Shown: positions 41,388 to 50,531, counted from the stretch's first letter. The stretch: DNA of 64,000 bases from Solirubrobacter ginsenosidimutans (GCF_027587205.1 NZ_JAPDOD010000014.1:114845-178844); one strand, 5' to 3'. The notes: generated by a model from the letters alone, not told the origin. Program-made: numbers and translations.

Positions 41388-42254
41388 ATGCTCGAGCTTC
41401 GCCGCCTTCGCCTGCTGCGCGAGTTGCACGAGCGGGGAACGATCGCGGCCGTCGCCGACGCGCTCCAGTTCACCCCCTCGGCGGTCTCGCAGCAACTCGC
41501 GATCCTGGAACGCGAGACCGGCGTGACGCTGCTCGAGAAGGCCGGGCGCGGCGTGCGGCTGACCGACCCCGCGGTCGTGCTGGTCGGCCATGCCACCGCG
41601 CTGCTCGACCGCGCCGCACGCGCCGAGGCCGACCTCGCCGCGGCCGCCGGCACCGTCGCCGGCCGAGCCCGGATCGCCACCTTCCAATCCGTCGCCCTGC
41701 AGCTCGCGATCCCCGCGATGGACGCGCTGCGCACCCACGCCCCACAGCTGCGTACGGAGCTGATCGAGGCCGAGCCCGAGCAGGCCATTCCCGCGCTCGC
41801 GCTCGGCGACCTCGACCTGGTGCTCGGCGACGAGTGGCAGCACCAGCCGCTGCGCCTTCCGGCGGGCCTCGAGCGCCACGAGCTCTTCGACGACCAGGTG
41901 CAACTGGCGACCTGCGAGCGCCTGCGCGACGCGACCTTCTCCGACCTCGAACACGAGGCATGGACGACTGGGCATCCGGGCATGGCCTGGGACGAGATGA
42001 CGCAGCGCACCTGCCGCGAGCTCGGTGGCTTCGAGCCCGACATCCGCCATCGGACCAACGACGCCACCGTCAGCCTCGCGCTCGTCGCCCGCGGGCTCGC
42101 GGTCGCCCTCGTCCCCGGCCTGGCGATCCCGCAGGAGCATCCCGGCATCGCGCTGCGCTCCACGGGTGTTACCAGGCGGATCCTGGCCGTCGTGCGCGCC
42201 GCCGACGCCGCCCGTCCATCCGTCCAGGCGCTGATCAGCGCGCTGCGCAGATGA
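41388..42254 (+). CDS. LysR-family transcriptional regulator
   Basis: A 288-residue protein. The N-terminal winged helix is LELRRLRLLRELHERGTIAAVA, then PSAVSQQLAILERETGV. The effector-binding domain starts at RARIATFQSVALQLAIPAM and contains LGDLDLVLGDEW and LVARGLAVALVPGLA. This fits the IciA/ArgP-like or general LysR type. It is divergent from the EamA exporter-SDR pair with a palindrome between, so local control is likely; the effector is unknown. The stop overlaps the start of the secreted hydrolase gene (ATGA), which may be co-transcribed. Confidence 0.92.
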   Translation: MLELRRLRLLRELHERGTIAAVADALQFTPSAVSQQLAILERETGVTLLEKAGRGVRLTDPAVVLVGHATALLDRAARAEADLAAAAGTVAGRARIATFQSVALQLAIPAMDALRTHAPQLRTELIEAEPEQAIPALALGDLDLVLGDEWQHQPLRLPAGLERHELFDDQVQLATCERLRDATFSDLEHEAWTTGHPGMAWDEMTQRTCRELGGFEPDIRHRTNDATVSLALVARGLAVALVPGLAIPQEHPGIALRSTGVTRRILAVVRAADAARPSVQALISALRR

Positions 42255-43972
42255 GTACCCTCCGCCACGCTTTGCGTCTCTTGATCATTGCCCTCGCCCT
42301 TCTCGCAGTCGGCGCCGCACCCGCCGCCGCCGCGACGTGCCCCTACCAGGCACGCTGCGGCTCGATCACGGTGCCGCTCGACCATTCGGGAGCGACGCCG
42401 GGGACGCTGCCGCTCGGCTACGCCGTCCTGCCCGCCACCGGTCCCAAGACCGGAACGATCTTCTTTCTCAGCGGCGGCCCCGGCGAGTCGGCGGTGATCT
42501 ACACGAGCGAGATCCGCAAGGCGTTCGGCCCGCTGCGCAAGACCCAGGACATCGTCATGGTCGACCAGCGCGGGACCGGCCGGTCGGGGGCGACCAGCTG
42601 CGAGGAGAGCCGCAGCGCGGCGGCGTGCGCGAAGAAGCTCGGGGCCAAGCGCGCGTTCCTCACCACGGCGGAGACCGCGCGCGACCTCGACGACCTGCGC
42701 GTCGCGCTCGGGCTGGAGAAGATCACGCCGCTCGGCGTCTCCTATGGCACCAAGGTCGCGGGCGAGTACGCGCGGCGCTTCCCGGACCGCACCGCGTCCG
42801 TGATCCTCGATTCGACGGTGGGCGTCGACGCGATCGACTTCGACGCGCTGAGCGGCATCGCCGCGATGCCCCGCATCCTGCGCGAGGTGTGCGCCGACGG
42901 CCCCTGCGCGGGCACCGTGAAGGACGCGGGGGCGGCGCTGTACGCGGCCGTCAAGCGCGTGCGCGACACGAAGGTCGTCGCCCACCTCGGCGGCGAGAAG
43001 ATCCGCGTGGGCGAGGGCGAGGTGTTCCTGGTCCTGCGCGGGTCGGACTTCGACCCCGTGATGCGCGCCGACCTGCCCGCCGCGCTGGCCTCGCTCGCGC
43101 ATGGCGACGCCGCGCCGTTCGTGCACCTGTTCGGCCGCGGGTCCGCCGACGGCTTCCGCGCGCTGCGGCGGTTCAGCTTGCAGAGCGATGACGGCGGCTA
43201 CAGCACGTCGCGCTTCCTCGCGACCGCCTGTCTCGAGGCGCGCCTGCCCTGGTCGCCGAGCTCCGCGATCTCCACCCGCAAAGCGGCCACCAAGGCGTAT
43301 CTCGCCCAGCTCGGCTCGCGCCCGTACGCCCCATTCAAGCCGTCGCTGGTCAGCAAGGTGGGCGTGTGGGAGGACTGCCGCAAGTGGCCCGCGACGCCCG
43401 CCCCGGAACCGCCGCCGGCCACGACGCCGGACGTGCCCGTGCTGGTGATCTCCGGGCGCGACGACATCCGCACGCCGCTGGAGGGCGCCGAGGCCGTCGC
43501 CGCCGCGTTCCCGCACGCGACGCTGCTCACCGTCCCGCACGTCGGCCACTCGGTGTTGACCACCGACGAGGACGGCTGCGCGCTCGCCGGCGCCGCGGCA
43601 TTCCTGGCCGGCCAGCCGGTCGCCCCCTGCGCGACGAAGCCGACGGTCCCGGCGGGCGCCTACTACCCCGCGGTCTTCAGCGGCGGCCCCGCCAAAGCGG
43701 CCGAGGCGACCGTCGCCGCGATCCGCCACGACGTCGAGGCCGCGAAGGGCGGCCGCACCATCAACCGCACGTTCGGCGTCGCGGGCCTGCGTGGCGGCTC
43801 GGCGATCGCACGCCGCGGCGCGCTGGAGCTGCGCAAGGTCTCCCAGTTCACGGGCCTGCGCGTCTCGGGCAAGGTGAGCGCCGCGGGCAACGGCACGTTG
43901 ACCCTGAGCGGCAAGCGCGAGGGCACAGTCGTCCTGCGCGCCTTCAAGGCGCAGTCCTTCCGACCCCGGTGA
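42251..43972 (+). CDS. Secreted alpha/beta hydrolase (S33 tripeptidyl-aminopeptidase-like)
   Basis: A 573-residue protein with a signal peptide (STLRHALRLLIIALALLAV to AAAATCPY). The hydrolase core has FLSGGPGESA (oxyanion hole), VDQRGTGRSG, the nucleophile elbow LGVSYGTKVAG and the late VISGRDDIRTPLEGA and PHVGHSVLT with the Asp and His. It matches the secreted proline-iminopeptidase/Tap-like family that clips N-terminal peptides. An extra C-terminal domain of about 120 residues (FGVAGLRGGSAIARRGALEL) follows and is less conserved. The ATG overlaps the LysR stop by 4 bp. Cysteines in the insert around CEESRSAAACAKK suggest disulfides. Confidence 0.88.
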   Translation: MSTLRHALRLLIIALALLAVGAAPAAAATCPYQARCGSITVPLDHSGATPGTLPLGYAVLPATGPKTGTIFFLSGGPGESAVIYTSEIRKAFGPLRKTQDIVMVDQRGTGRSGATSCEESRSAAACAKKLGAKRAFLTTAETARDLDDLRVALGLEKITPLGVSYGTKVAGEYARRFPDRTASVILDSTVGVDAIDFDALSGIAAMPRILREVCADGPCAGTVKDAGAALYAAVKRVRDTKVVAHLGGEKIRVGEGEVFLVLRGSDFDPVMRADLPAALASLAHGDAAPFVHLFGRGSADGFRALRRFSLQSDDGGYSTSRFLATACLEARLPWSPSSAISTRKAATKAYLAQLGSRPYAPFKPSLVSKVGVWEDCRKWPATPAPEPPPATTPDVPVLVISGRDDIRTPLEGAEAVAAAFPHATLLTVPHVGHSVLTTDEDGCALAGAAAFLAGQPVAPCATKPTVPAGAYYPAVFSGGPAKAAEATVAAIRHDVEAAKGGRTINRTFGVAGLRGGSAIARRGALELRKVSQFTGLRVSGKVSAAGNGTLTLSGKREGTVVLRAFKAQSFRPR

Positions 43973-43977
43973 CGCCC

Positions 43978-44487
43978 ATGCTCGCTTCCCGGTCGCGCAC
44001 CGGATGGCTGCTTGCCGGCGTGCTCGCCGTCGCCCTCGCCGTGTCCGTCTTCGCCTACTTCGACGCGAAGCACCCCACCATCGCCAAGGTCGCCGGGGCA
44101 GGCGTCGCGACGTTCGAGGCGAACCCGAAGATCGCGCTCGGCCGGTTCGTCGACGGTCTCGGGTTCCCGCAGCGGATCCGCGACGGCTTTCACCCCATCG
44201 GCGGCACGACGTTCACGCTCGACGGGCGCCCCGGCGCGAGTGTGATCTGGGCCAAGGGCGAGCAGCGGGTCACGTACACGATGCTGGCGGGGACTGGCGA
44301 CGTCCCGGCCGAGGAGCTTTGGGGTGCCACGACCAACGTCAAGGTCCGCGGCGAGTCCATCGACCTCAATTGGGCGGGCGACGGGCTCATGTACTTCAAG
44401 CGCCAGGGGCGCACGGTCGTGATCAGCGGGACGCCGCCGAGCGAGGCGTTGCGGCACGTGATGCGGGGACTCGCGACCGACCGATGA
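43978..44487 (+). CDS. Membrane-anchored protein of unknown function
   Basis: A 169-residue protein with one N-terminal hydrophobic helix (TGWLLAGVLAVALAVSVFAYF) and a soluble domain with no recognised motif (GTTFTLDGRPGASVIWAKG, then DGLMYFKRQGRTVVISG). The ATG at 43978 lies 5 bp after the hydrolase stop; a GTG at 43969 that overlaps that stop is an alternative start. The spacing suggests co-transcription with the secreted hydrolase. Confidence 0.7.
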   Translation: MLASRSRTGWLLAGVLAVALAVSVFAYFDAKHPTIAKVAGAGVATFEANPKIALGRFVDGLGFPQRIRDGFHPIGGTTFTLDGRPGASVIWAKGEQRVTYTMLAGTGDVPAEELWGATTNVKVRGESIDLNWAGDGLMYFKRQGRTVVISGTPPSEALRHVMRGLATDR

Positions 44488-44517
44488 GTTCTGTGCGCCG
44501 TCATCGTTAGACGCCAC

Positions 44518-45321
44518 ATGAGCTACGCACGCAGCAACGGGATCGACTTCTACTACGAGCAGCACGGCGACGCGACGGGGATGCCGCTCGTGCTCCTGCA
44601 CGGCGGGATCGGATCGGGCGAGATGTTCGAGCCGGTGCTGCCGGCGCTCGCCGCCTCGCGGCGGGTGATCACCGTCGACCTGCAGGGTCATGGCCGCACG
44701 GGTGACGTCGACCGTCCCTTCGACGTCGGCGCGATGGCCGACGACGTCGCCGGCGTGATCGAGCAGCTCGGCGTCGACGGCAAGGCCGACGTGCTCGGCT
44801 ACTCGCTGGGCGGGGACGTCGCCCTGCGGCTCGCGCTCCAGCATCCCGAGCGGGTGAACGACCTGATCCTCGTCTCGATCGCGATCAAGCGCTCGGGCAA
44901 CCACGCCGACGCGATCGTCGCGATGGACGGCATGTCGGCCGAGATGGCGGAGATGATCAAGCCGTCGCCCGCGGGCCAGTTCTACGCGCAGCACGCCCCG
45001 AACCCCGACAACTGGGGCACGCTGATCGCCAAGACGAGCGACGCGATCCATCACGACTACGACTGGACCGCCGAGGTGGCCGGGCTGCAGGCGCGGACGC
45101 TGCTGGTGTTCGCCGACGCCGACTCGATCCGCCCCGACCACATCGTCGAGTTCTACGGGCTGCTCGGCGGCGGGCTGCGCGACGCGGGCTGGGACGGGTC
45201 GGCGCAGCCGAAGAACCAGCTCGCGATCCTCCCCGGTCAGAGCCACTACGACATCCTCACCTCGCCCCTGCTGGCGCCGGTCGTCAGCGGATTTCTTCAG
45301 TCCTCGAGCTCGCCGCAGTAG
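44518..45321 (+). CDS. Alpha/beta hydrolase
   Basis: A 267-residue cytoplasmic hydrolase. The oxyanion motif is VLLHGGIGSGEMF, the nucleophile elbow VLGYSLGGDVAL (Ser around residue 95), the acid LLVFADADSI and the histidine PGQSHYDIL. The order and spacing are those of the canonical fold. There is no signal peptide. The substrate is not deducible; dienelactone, epoxide or ester substrates are all possible. The final 25 bases overlap the 3' end of the convergent 504-residue gene. Confidence 0.9.
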   Translation: MSYARSNGIDFYYEQHGDATGMPLVLLHGGIGSGEMFEPVLPALAASRRVITVDLQGHGRTGDVDRPFDVGAMADDVAGVIEQLGVDGKADVLGYSLGGDVALRLALQHPERVNDLILVSIAIKRSGNHADAIVAMDGMSAEMAEMIKPSPAGQFYAQHAPNPDNWGTLIAKTSDAIHHDYDWTAEVAGLQARTLLVFADADSIRPDHIVEFYGLLGGGLRDAGWDGSAQPKNQLAILPGQSHYDILTSPLLAPVVSGFLQSSSSPQ

Positions 45322-46811
45322 GGGCCGAGGCTCGGCCGCGCGTTGCGGTTGAAGATCTGCGGAAACGACGGCTGCCCGAACGGGTCGAACATCTCGAAGA
45401 CCTCGCCCAGAAACGACGGCGGGCGATGGTCGCTGACCTCGATCGGCGGGCGCACGCCGGTCAGATGGTCAAGGCGCGCGTGCAGCACCTCGAGCTGGTA
45501 GGCGCGCCATCGCGCCCGTCCGGCCTCGTAGTCCGCGCTGTCGCGATAGGCGAGCACGACGTGCTCGGCGAGGTGCATCACCGCCCGCTCCTCGCCGTCC
45601 GAACAGGGGAACTTCCCCTTCCCGCGCAGGTTCTTGTTGAAGCTCGCCAGCGAGAGGTCCGCGATGCTCCGGTCGGCGGTGCGCGTGACCTGGACGCCGT
45701 AGCAGTCCGCGCTGTGGACACCGACCACGTCGATGTAGGCGAAGAGCAACTCCTGCCACGTGCTCGGCAGATGCGGGAGCGGGGACGGGACGCGCTGCGG
45801 GCCGTAGCGATGGGGTGAGACCCAGGCCGCGACGGCCTCCCAGTCGAGGATCTCGACGTGGTACGGCAGCGGTTCGTCCAGCCGCAGCGGCGCCTGCGCC
45901 GTCATCTCGGCCTGCGCTGTTCCGATCGCCGCCAGCGGGCGCGAGAGGAGCAGCACGCCCTCGATCTGCGCGCTCCACGACTTGCCGTCCTCGCCGTCGC
46001 GCGCCCGTGCGGTGAGCAGGCGATGCAGGCCGTAGCAGTCCTCGGGCCGGACCCGCGCGCGGGTGATCAGCGCGCCCACGACGTCCTCGTCGAGCACCGA
46101 CGCCTCGCCGCGTTCGCGCGCCGCCCAGTGGTCGCTGCGCTTGAAGCCGGTCGTGAGGATCTCGCCCGCGGCTGGGGCGAGCGCGCCGGGCTCGTGGGCG
46201 ATCTCCCACTCCAGATACGCCCCGCCCTCGTTATTGCGGTTGTGATCGAAGCGATCCGGCACGCGGTAGACGCCGTAGACGCGCTCCGGGTGGGCGGCGA
46301 GACCCGACTCGCGCAGCGCGCTGACGACGTCGGTGAACTGCTCGCGGCCGGTGGTCGCGAAGCGGGTGAAGACGACGGCGGGCCGGTGCGGGGACGCGTA
46401 CACGGAGCGGGCCCGGTCGCGTTCCTCGCGCTCGGCCGTGGCGATCCGCCCGCGTTCCGCCGGGTCCTCGACCTCGGCGATCGGCTTATTGAGCTGCGCC
46501 TCGCCGGGGTCGAGCACGTCGCGGCGATCGTCGAAGCTCTCCCCGATCGCGTCCTTGAAGCCCTCGAAGGACTGCTTGAACATCCCGGCCGCCTCACGCA
46601 GGTTCGCCGGCGCCGTGACCGGCTGCGCGTCCGGCACCGGGAGCCCCTGCGAGGCCATGAACGCCTCGTACTCCGCCCGGTTCTTGCGCATCTCCGCCTG
46701 CTGCTTGGCGGCCTGTTCGTCGGCGCGCGCGTACATCCGGGCCATCTTGGCTTCCTGCTTCGGAGAGAGCTTGACGGGCTTCCCCATCAGGCGCCGGATG
46801 ACGTTGATCAT
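45297..46811 (-). CDS. Large conserved-looking cytoplasmic protein of unknown function
   Basis: A 504-residue protein I do not recognise. The first 75 residues are charged and helical (KLSPKQEAKMARMYARADEQ), probably a coiled coil. The remainder is mixed alpha/beta with two similar short segments, PEDCYGLHRLLTARA and SADCYGVQVTRTA, which hint at an internal duplication. Further motifs: VFTRFATTGREQFTD, EEERAVMHLAEH-like block near HLAEHVVLAYRDSADY. No signal peptide or membrane segment. Coding bias looks normal. It has a clear start (ATG 46811) and ends by overlapping a convergent hydrolase gene. Confidence 0.75.
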   Translation of the reverse strand: MINVIRRLMGKPVKLSPKQEAKMARMYARADEQAAKQQAEMRKNRAEYEAFMASQGLPVPDAQPVTAPANLREAAGMFKQSFEGFKDAIGESFDDRRDVLDPGEAQLNKPIAEVEDPAERGRIATAEREERDRARSVYASPHRPAVVFTRFATTGREQFTDVVSALRESGLAAHPERVYGVYRVPDRFDHNRNNEGGAYLEWEIAHEPGALAPAAGEILTTGFKRSDHWAARERGEASVLDEDVVGALITRARVRPEDCYGLHRLLTARARDGEDGKSWSAQIEGVLLLSRPLAAIGTAQAEMTAQAPLRLDEPLPYHVEILDWEAVAAWVSPHRYGPQRVPSPLPHLPSTWQELLFAYIDVVGVHSADCYGVQVTRTADRSIADLSLASFNKNLRGKGKFPCSDGEERAVMHLAEHVVLAYRDSADYEAGRARWRAYQLEVLHARLDHLTGVRPPIEVSDHRPPSFLGEVFEMFDPFGQPSFPQIFNRNARPSLGPYCGELED

Positions 46812-46843
46812 CGCGCGACGCTATCTCATGTAGCGTCCACTTA

Positions 46844-47311
46844 GTGGGTCGAATCGCGCTGCTCTTGAGCGCGCTCGCGACGATCGTCGTGTCGCGCATA
46901 TCGTGGTACCAGGCCGATGGCTGGCACGCACTATTGCTGGGCGATCCCGGCACGCCGTTCGGGCTCGACCTCGCGTGGGAGGAGCGACTCGGGGACGTGA
47001 CGACCGTCCTCGGCGCCGTCGCGCTCCTGGCCGCCGCGTTCCCGCGGCGCGCGGTCGCGGGAGTCGCGGCGGTGGTGCTGGCGGCCGGCGCCGTGTTCGT
47101 CGGCGCGTGGGTGCTGGACCCGCCGAACTTCACGCCTCCGCCGGCGTTCGCATGGCCGGCGTACGTGGCGTTCGTCGCGCCCGCCATCGGGGCACTCGCC
47201 GCCGCGTGGCTGGCGCTCAGGCCACGCGGCGAAGCGACGGCCGGGCGAGCTGCGCGGCCTGCACGGCTCCCGCGCCGGCCTCGACCCCACTCGCCCACGC
47301 CACCTCGCTGA
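46844..47311 (+). CDS. Small membrane protein of unknown function
   Basis: A 155-residue protein starting at GTG 46844. About four hydrophobic helices: ALLLSALATIVVSRI, TTVLGAVALLAAAF, AVAGVAAVVLAAGAVFVGAW and YVAFVAPAIGALAAAWLAL. The C-terminus is a proline/arginine-rich tail that runs over the end of the truncated oxidoreductase on the other strand, so part of the tail may be read-through into decayed sequence. Divergent from the 504-residue gene with a 32-bp gap. Confidence 0.6.
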   Translation: MGRIALLLSALATIVVSRISWYQADGWHALLLGDPGTPFGLDLAWEERLGDVTTVLGAVALLAAAFPRRAVAGVAAVVLAAGAVFVGAWVLDPPNFTPPPAFAWPAYVAFVAPAIGALAAAWLALRPRGEATAGRAARPARLPRRPRPHSPTPPR

Positions 47312-47875
47312 GCAGGCCGGGCGCGGCGGTCCAGTCGCCCGCGAGGAAGACGCCGTCGCCGCGCTCGATCGCGGGCCGGTCGCGCCAGGTGCTGCCGGGC
47401 TCCTCGAGCGCGCCGGTGCGTCCCTCCATCACGAGCCGGCGGTGCCACTGCGTCCGCGCCGCGCGATCGGGCAGTGAGACGTCGAGCAGCGCGTCCAGGC
47501 GCACGGCGGCCTCGTCGGCGGTCTCGTCCGGCCGCATCGGCAGCTGCGCCTGCACGAGCTCCACGCCGTCAGGCGCGAGCGTCGGGTCGGCCGCGGTGTA
47601 GCGCTGCACCCAGCCGGCCTCGTCGAGGTCGGAGACCGTGTAGGGGTCGCCGCGCCGGTGGGTGAGCGCGAGATCGGCGCACACCGTGCGGCCGCTCGGC
47701 ACGCGCAGCGAGTCGTCGCCCAGCAGCGCGCGGGCCTGCTCGGGCTCGACGGCGACGATCACGACGCCGGCCGGCAGCTCGGTGACCCGCTCGCCGAAGT
47801 GGCACTGGACGCCCAACTCCTTCACGCGTGTGTGAAGGGCGTCGACGAGCGACCCCCGCGGAATCGTCTTCCTAA
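47217..47875 (-). pseudogene. 5'-truncated FAD-dependent amine-oxidase-like oxidoreductase
   Basis: Only the C-terminal half of an FAD-dependent oxidoreductase is present: IPRGSLVDALHTRVKELGV, VVIVAVEPEQARALL and the closing VFLAGDWTAAPGLLSEVAWASG motif that binds FAD. The N-terminal Rossmann GxGxxG domain, about 200 residues, is absent. In its place lies a secreted-protein gene on the opposite strand with a good ribosome site. No start codon with a ribosome site precedes the remnant. It is most simply a gene truncated by deletion or insertion; a stand-alone function is unlikely. The left boundary of homology is approximate. Confidence 0.7.
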
Positions 47876-47948
47876 CCGTCCAACCTTTCCGGAGCGGGAG
47901 GGGTCTTGCTCTTCGACCCCACCACCACCCCCAAGGAAGGGAAGGCTC

Positions 47949-48515
47949 ATGCCTCGCCCCCGCACCACCCGCGCCAAGCTCCTCGCCGGCCTCGGCGGCG
48001 CCGCCGCCGTGCTCGGCACCACCGCCGCGCTCGCCGCTGCCCAGGTCATCCCGAACCCGCCCGACGGCGGCCCGCCGGTTCCTCAAGGCCCGAACGTCAT
48101 GACCACGAACTGCGGCCCGAACCAGACCAGCATCGTCAAGACCGATGCTTCGCCGACCACGACGAACACGGTCAACTTCAGCCCGCTCCTCGGGGCGGCG
48201 ACGCAGATCAACGTTCCCGGCGGCCAGTCGCGCTGCGTGAAGGTGGTCCTGACCGCCGAGACCGCCTGCCAGAGCCCGCTGGCGGCGGACTCCTGCTACG
48301 TCCGTGCCCTGATCGACGGTGCTCCGATGGACCCGGACGGCGCGAACTTCCAGGCGATGGACTCCGAGGACGGAACGGCCTCCGCGCACGCCTACGAGTG
48401 GGTCCAGCGCGTCGGCGACGGCAATCACATCGTCCGGATCGAGCGCCGCGTCGGCAACGGCGCGACCACGTTCTGGACCGACGATTGGACGTTCGACGTG
48501 TCGCTGTTCCTGTAA
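47949..48515 (+). CDS. Secreted protein of unknown function
   Basis: A 188-residue protein. The signal peptide is clear (PRPRTTRAKLLAGLGGAA to AALAAAQV), with cleavage near residue 32. The mature part has four cysteines (TTNCGPN, QSRCVKV, TACQSPL, SCYVRAL), suggesting disulfide bonds, and ends with the aromatic TFWTDDWTFDVSLFL, beta-rich. A purine-rich AAGGAAGGGAAGG lies just before the ATG. It stands where the N-terminal half of an FAD oxidoreductase would have been on the other strand. Confidence 0.78.
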   Translation: MPRPRTTRAKLLAGLGGAAAVLGTTAALAAAQVIPNPPDGGPPVPQGPNVMTTNCGPNQTSIVKTDASPTTTNTVNFSPLLGAATQINVPGGQSRCVKVVLTAETACQSPLAADSCYVRALIDGAPMDPDGANFQAMDSEDGTASAHAYEWVQRVGDGNHIVRIERRVGNGATTFWTDDWTFDVSLFL

Positions 48516-48525
48516 ATTCGACGTG

Positions 48526-49041
48526 ATGGGCGGGCCCGAAGTGATCGTTACGGAGCGACTCCGCGGCGAGCGCATCGGGCCGCACCACGTCGACGTGCTG
48601 CTGCCGATCTTCTCCGACCCGCGGGTCGGCGCGACGATGGGCGGCGTGGCCGATCGGGCGAGCGTCGAGTCGCTCGCGCAGATCATGGACGCGCACTGGG
48701 AAGAGCACGGCTTCGGCTACATGATGTGGTTCGAGCGTTCCACCGGCGAGCCGGTCGCGCGCGGCGGGCTCGCGCGCACCGTCTTCGACGGAAAGCCCGA
48801 GCTCGAGGTCGGCTGGACGACCACGCCCGAGCGCTGGGGCGAGGGCTTCGCGTCAGAGCTTGGACAGGCGTGCGTGAGTATTGCCTTCGGACCGTTAGGT
48901 TCGGCCGATCTGGTCGCGTTCACTCTCCCGCATAACGGTGCTTCACGGCGGGTGATGGAGAAGCTCGGGTTCGTGTACGAGAAGACGGCGCCGTACAAGG
49001 TCTACGGCGACCACGTGCTCTATCGCCTTATGAATACCTGA
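48526..49041 (+). CDS. GNAT acetyltransferase (RimJ/RimL type)
   Basis: A 171-residue N-acetyltransferase of the Acetyltransf_3 group: TERLRGERIGPHHVD at the start, GYMMWFERSTGEPVARGGL for the first strands, then the acetyl-CoA loop ERWGEGFASELGQ and the closing HNGASRRVMEKLGFVYE. It may modify protein N-termini, aminoglycosides or small amines. The ATG at 48526 follows the secreted-protein stop by 10 bp on the same strand, so the two may share a transcript. Confidence 0.88.
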   Translation: MGGPEVIVTERLRGERIGPHHVDVLLPIFSDPRVGATMGGVADRASVESLAQIMDAHWEEHGFGYMMWFERSTGEPVARGGLARTVFDGKPELEVGWTTTPERWGEGFASELGQACVSIAFGPLGSADLVAFTLPHNGASRRVMEKLGFVYEKTAPYKVYGDHVLYRLMNT

Positions 49042-49094
49042 TGGGCTAGTTGGGCATACAGCCGTGCGGACACCAGTTCCGCGAGGAGAGACCC

Positions 49095-49502
49095 ATGGCC
49101 GGCACCGCAGCGCCCGTACGTCCCGTGACCGAGTTGCGTGACCGTGTGATACGGCACGCGGAGGTGGTCGGGGTCTGGGCGGTCGACTGCATCCGCGCCC
49201 AGCGCACGGACACCGACTGGGCGGCCGAGTTGCTCGGCGACACCGACCACCGGCTCGAGCACGCCACGCTCGAGGCCGAGGGCTACCACGTCGACTCCTT
49301 CGGCGTGGAGCGGGTCGCGCACCAGCGCGGGACGGCCTACGTACGGCTCGTGTGCGCCGTCTCGATCCGGCCGGCGCGCCTGAATCCCTCGCTCGCGGCC
49401 CGCACGCTGCACGGGATCCTCGAGGAGCTGATGCTCGCTCGAGCTCGCGCGCGGGCCACCTGCGCGCGGCTAATCGACGTCGCCGTCGTTCCCGCGCCCT
49501 AG
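49095..49502 (+). CDS. Conserved-looking small protein of unknown function
   Basis: A 135-residue protein with GAGGAGA and an ATG five bases later. It is alpha/beta in pattern: ELRDRVIRHAEVVGVWAVD, then AYVRLVCAVSI. There is no recognised domain, signal or membrane segment. The last 33 bases overlap the convergent alpha/beta hydrolase gene. Confidence 0.6.
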   Translation: MAGTAAPVRPVTELRDRVIRHAEVVGVWAVDCIRAQRTDTDWAAELLGDTDHRLEHATLEAEGYHVDSFGVERVAHQRGTAYVRLVCAVSIRPARLNPSLAARTLHGILEELMLARARARATCARLIDVAVVPAP

Positions 49503-50069
49503 AAAGGTCCTGACCGCGTCGCGGAGTCCGTTGACGTCGGACTTCAGGCTGTGGTTGCCCTTGAGCCGGACGACCTGGCGGTTCGGCGCCTCGGGCGGCA
49601 TCCCGAACGGGTCGCTCTCGCCCTGCACGATCAGGACCGGGACGGTCACCTGCTCGAGCTCGGGCAGACGTGTCTTCTCCGGACGCCCGGGCGGGTGCAG
49701 CGGGAAGGCGAGGCAGAGGACGCCGGTCGCGTTCACCGCGGCGCTCGTGCGGCACGCGACGCGCGCGCCTGAGGAGCGGCCGCCGACGTAGAGCGGGAGT
49801 CCGTTGATCGGCAGCTGCTCGATCACGGCGGTCCAGGCCGTGTCGAGCTGTGCGGCGGGCGCGGCGGACTTGCGGCCGGCGACGCGGTAGGGCTGCTCGA
49901 CGAGGATCGTGGTCACGTTGACCGCGAGCGCCGCCTCGGTCGCGGCCTTCAGGTCGGGCGCGCCGACTCCGCCGCCGGCACCGTGACCGAGGACCAGGAC
50001 GGCGACGGGCTCGGCCGCCTCGTTGACGTGGGCGCGGGCGGGCCCGTGCGGAGTCTCGAGCTCGATCAT
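49470..50069 (-). CDS. KANL3/Tex30-like alpha/beta hydrolase
   Basis: A 199-residue short alpha/beta hydrolase of the family often called dienelactone-hydrolase-like or KANL3/Tex30. It starts MIELETPHGPARAHVNEAAE, has the early LGHGAGGGVGAPDL oxyanion segment, the nucleophile elbow YVGGRSSGARVAC, the acid IVQGESDPFGMP and the histidine LKGNHSLK. The substrate is unknown. It follows the GNAT gene at 50082 by 12 bp on the same strand and may share its transcript. Confidence 0.86.
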   Translation of the reverse strand: MIELETPHGPARAHVNEAAEPVAVLVLGHGAGGGVGAPDLKAATEAALAVNVTTILVEQPYRVAGRKSAAPAAQLDTAWTAVIEQLPINGLPLYVGGRSSGARVACRTSAAVNATGVLCLAFPLHPPGRPEKTRLPELEQVTVPVLIVQGESDPFGMPPEAPNRQVVRLKGNHSLKSDVNGLRDAVRTFLGRGNDGDVD

Positions 50070-50081
50070 CGTGGTTGGACC

Positions 50082-50531
50082 TTAGCCCTCCAGCTCGAGC
50101 TCGTCGCGCAGCGGGATGCCGTAGTTGCCGATGCGCGGGATCTCGGGCTTGAGGCGCTCGCGGGCGTCATCGACCGCGTTCGCGTGCAGCTTGGCGAGGC
50201 GGAAGCCGCGGCGCTGGTAGAAGCGCAGCGCGTCGACGTTGTCGTTGGTGGTGATCAGCCACAGGCGGCGATCGCCCGCGATGGCGCGCACCGCTTCAAG
50301 CAGCGCCGTCCCCGCGCCGTGGCGACGTCGCGTGGCGTGCAGGGTCAGGACCTCGCAATCGTCGTCGCGCAGGACGTAGGTCAGGACGCCGGCGAGCCCT
50401 GGGTCGAGCGCGACCAGGTGCGGGTGCGCGAGCGCGTCCTCGAGCACGCCGAGCCGCGCGACCCTGTCGGCGTTGTGCTCGCGCAGGAACGCCTCGACGC
50501 CATCCTCAGGCCGGCTGCTCCGCACCTCCAT
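50082..50531 (-). CDS. GNAT acetyltransferase
   Basis: A 149-residue protein of the GNAT fold. LTLHATRRRHGAGTALLEAV is the acetyl-CoA-binding loop with the R-x-x-G-x-G pattern, and TTNDNVDALRFYQRRGFRLAK is the C-terminal strand pair. The ATG at 50531 gives a family-like start (VRSSRPEDGVEAFLREH). It overlaps the end of the Cdd1-like gene by 26 bp on the same strand. Substrate unknown. Confidence 0.87.
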   Translation of the reverse strand: MEVRSSRPEDGVEAFLREHNADRVARLGVLEDALAHPHLVALDPGLAGVLTYVLRDDDCEVLTLHATRRRHGAGTALLEAVRAIAGDRRLWLITTNDNVDALRFYQRRGFRLAKLHANAVDDARERLKPEIPRIGNYGIPLRDELELEG

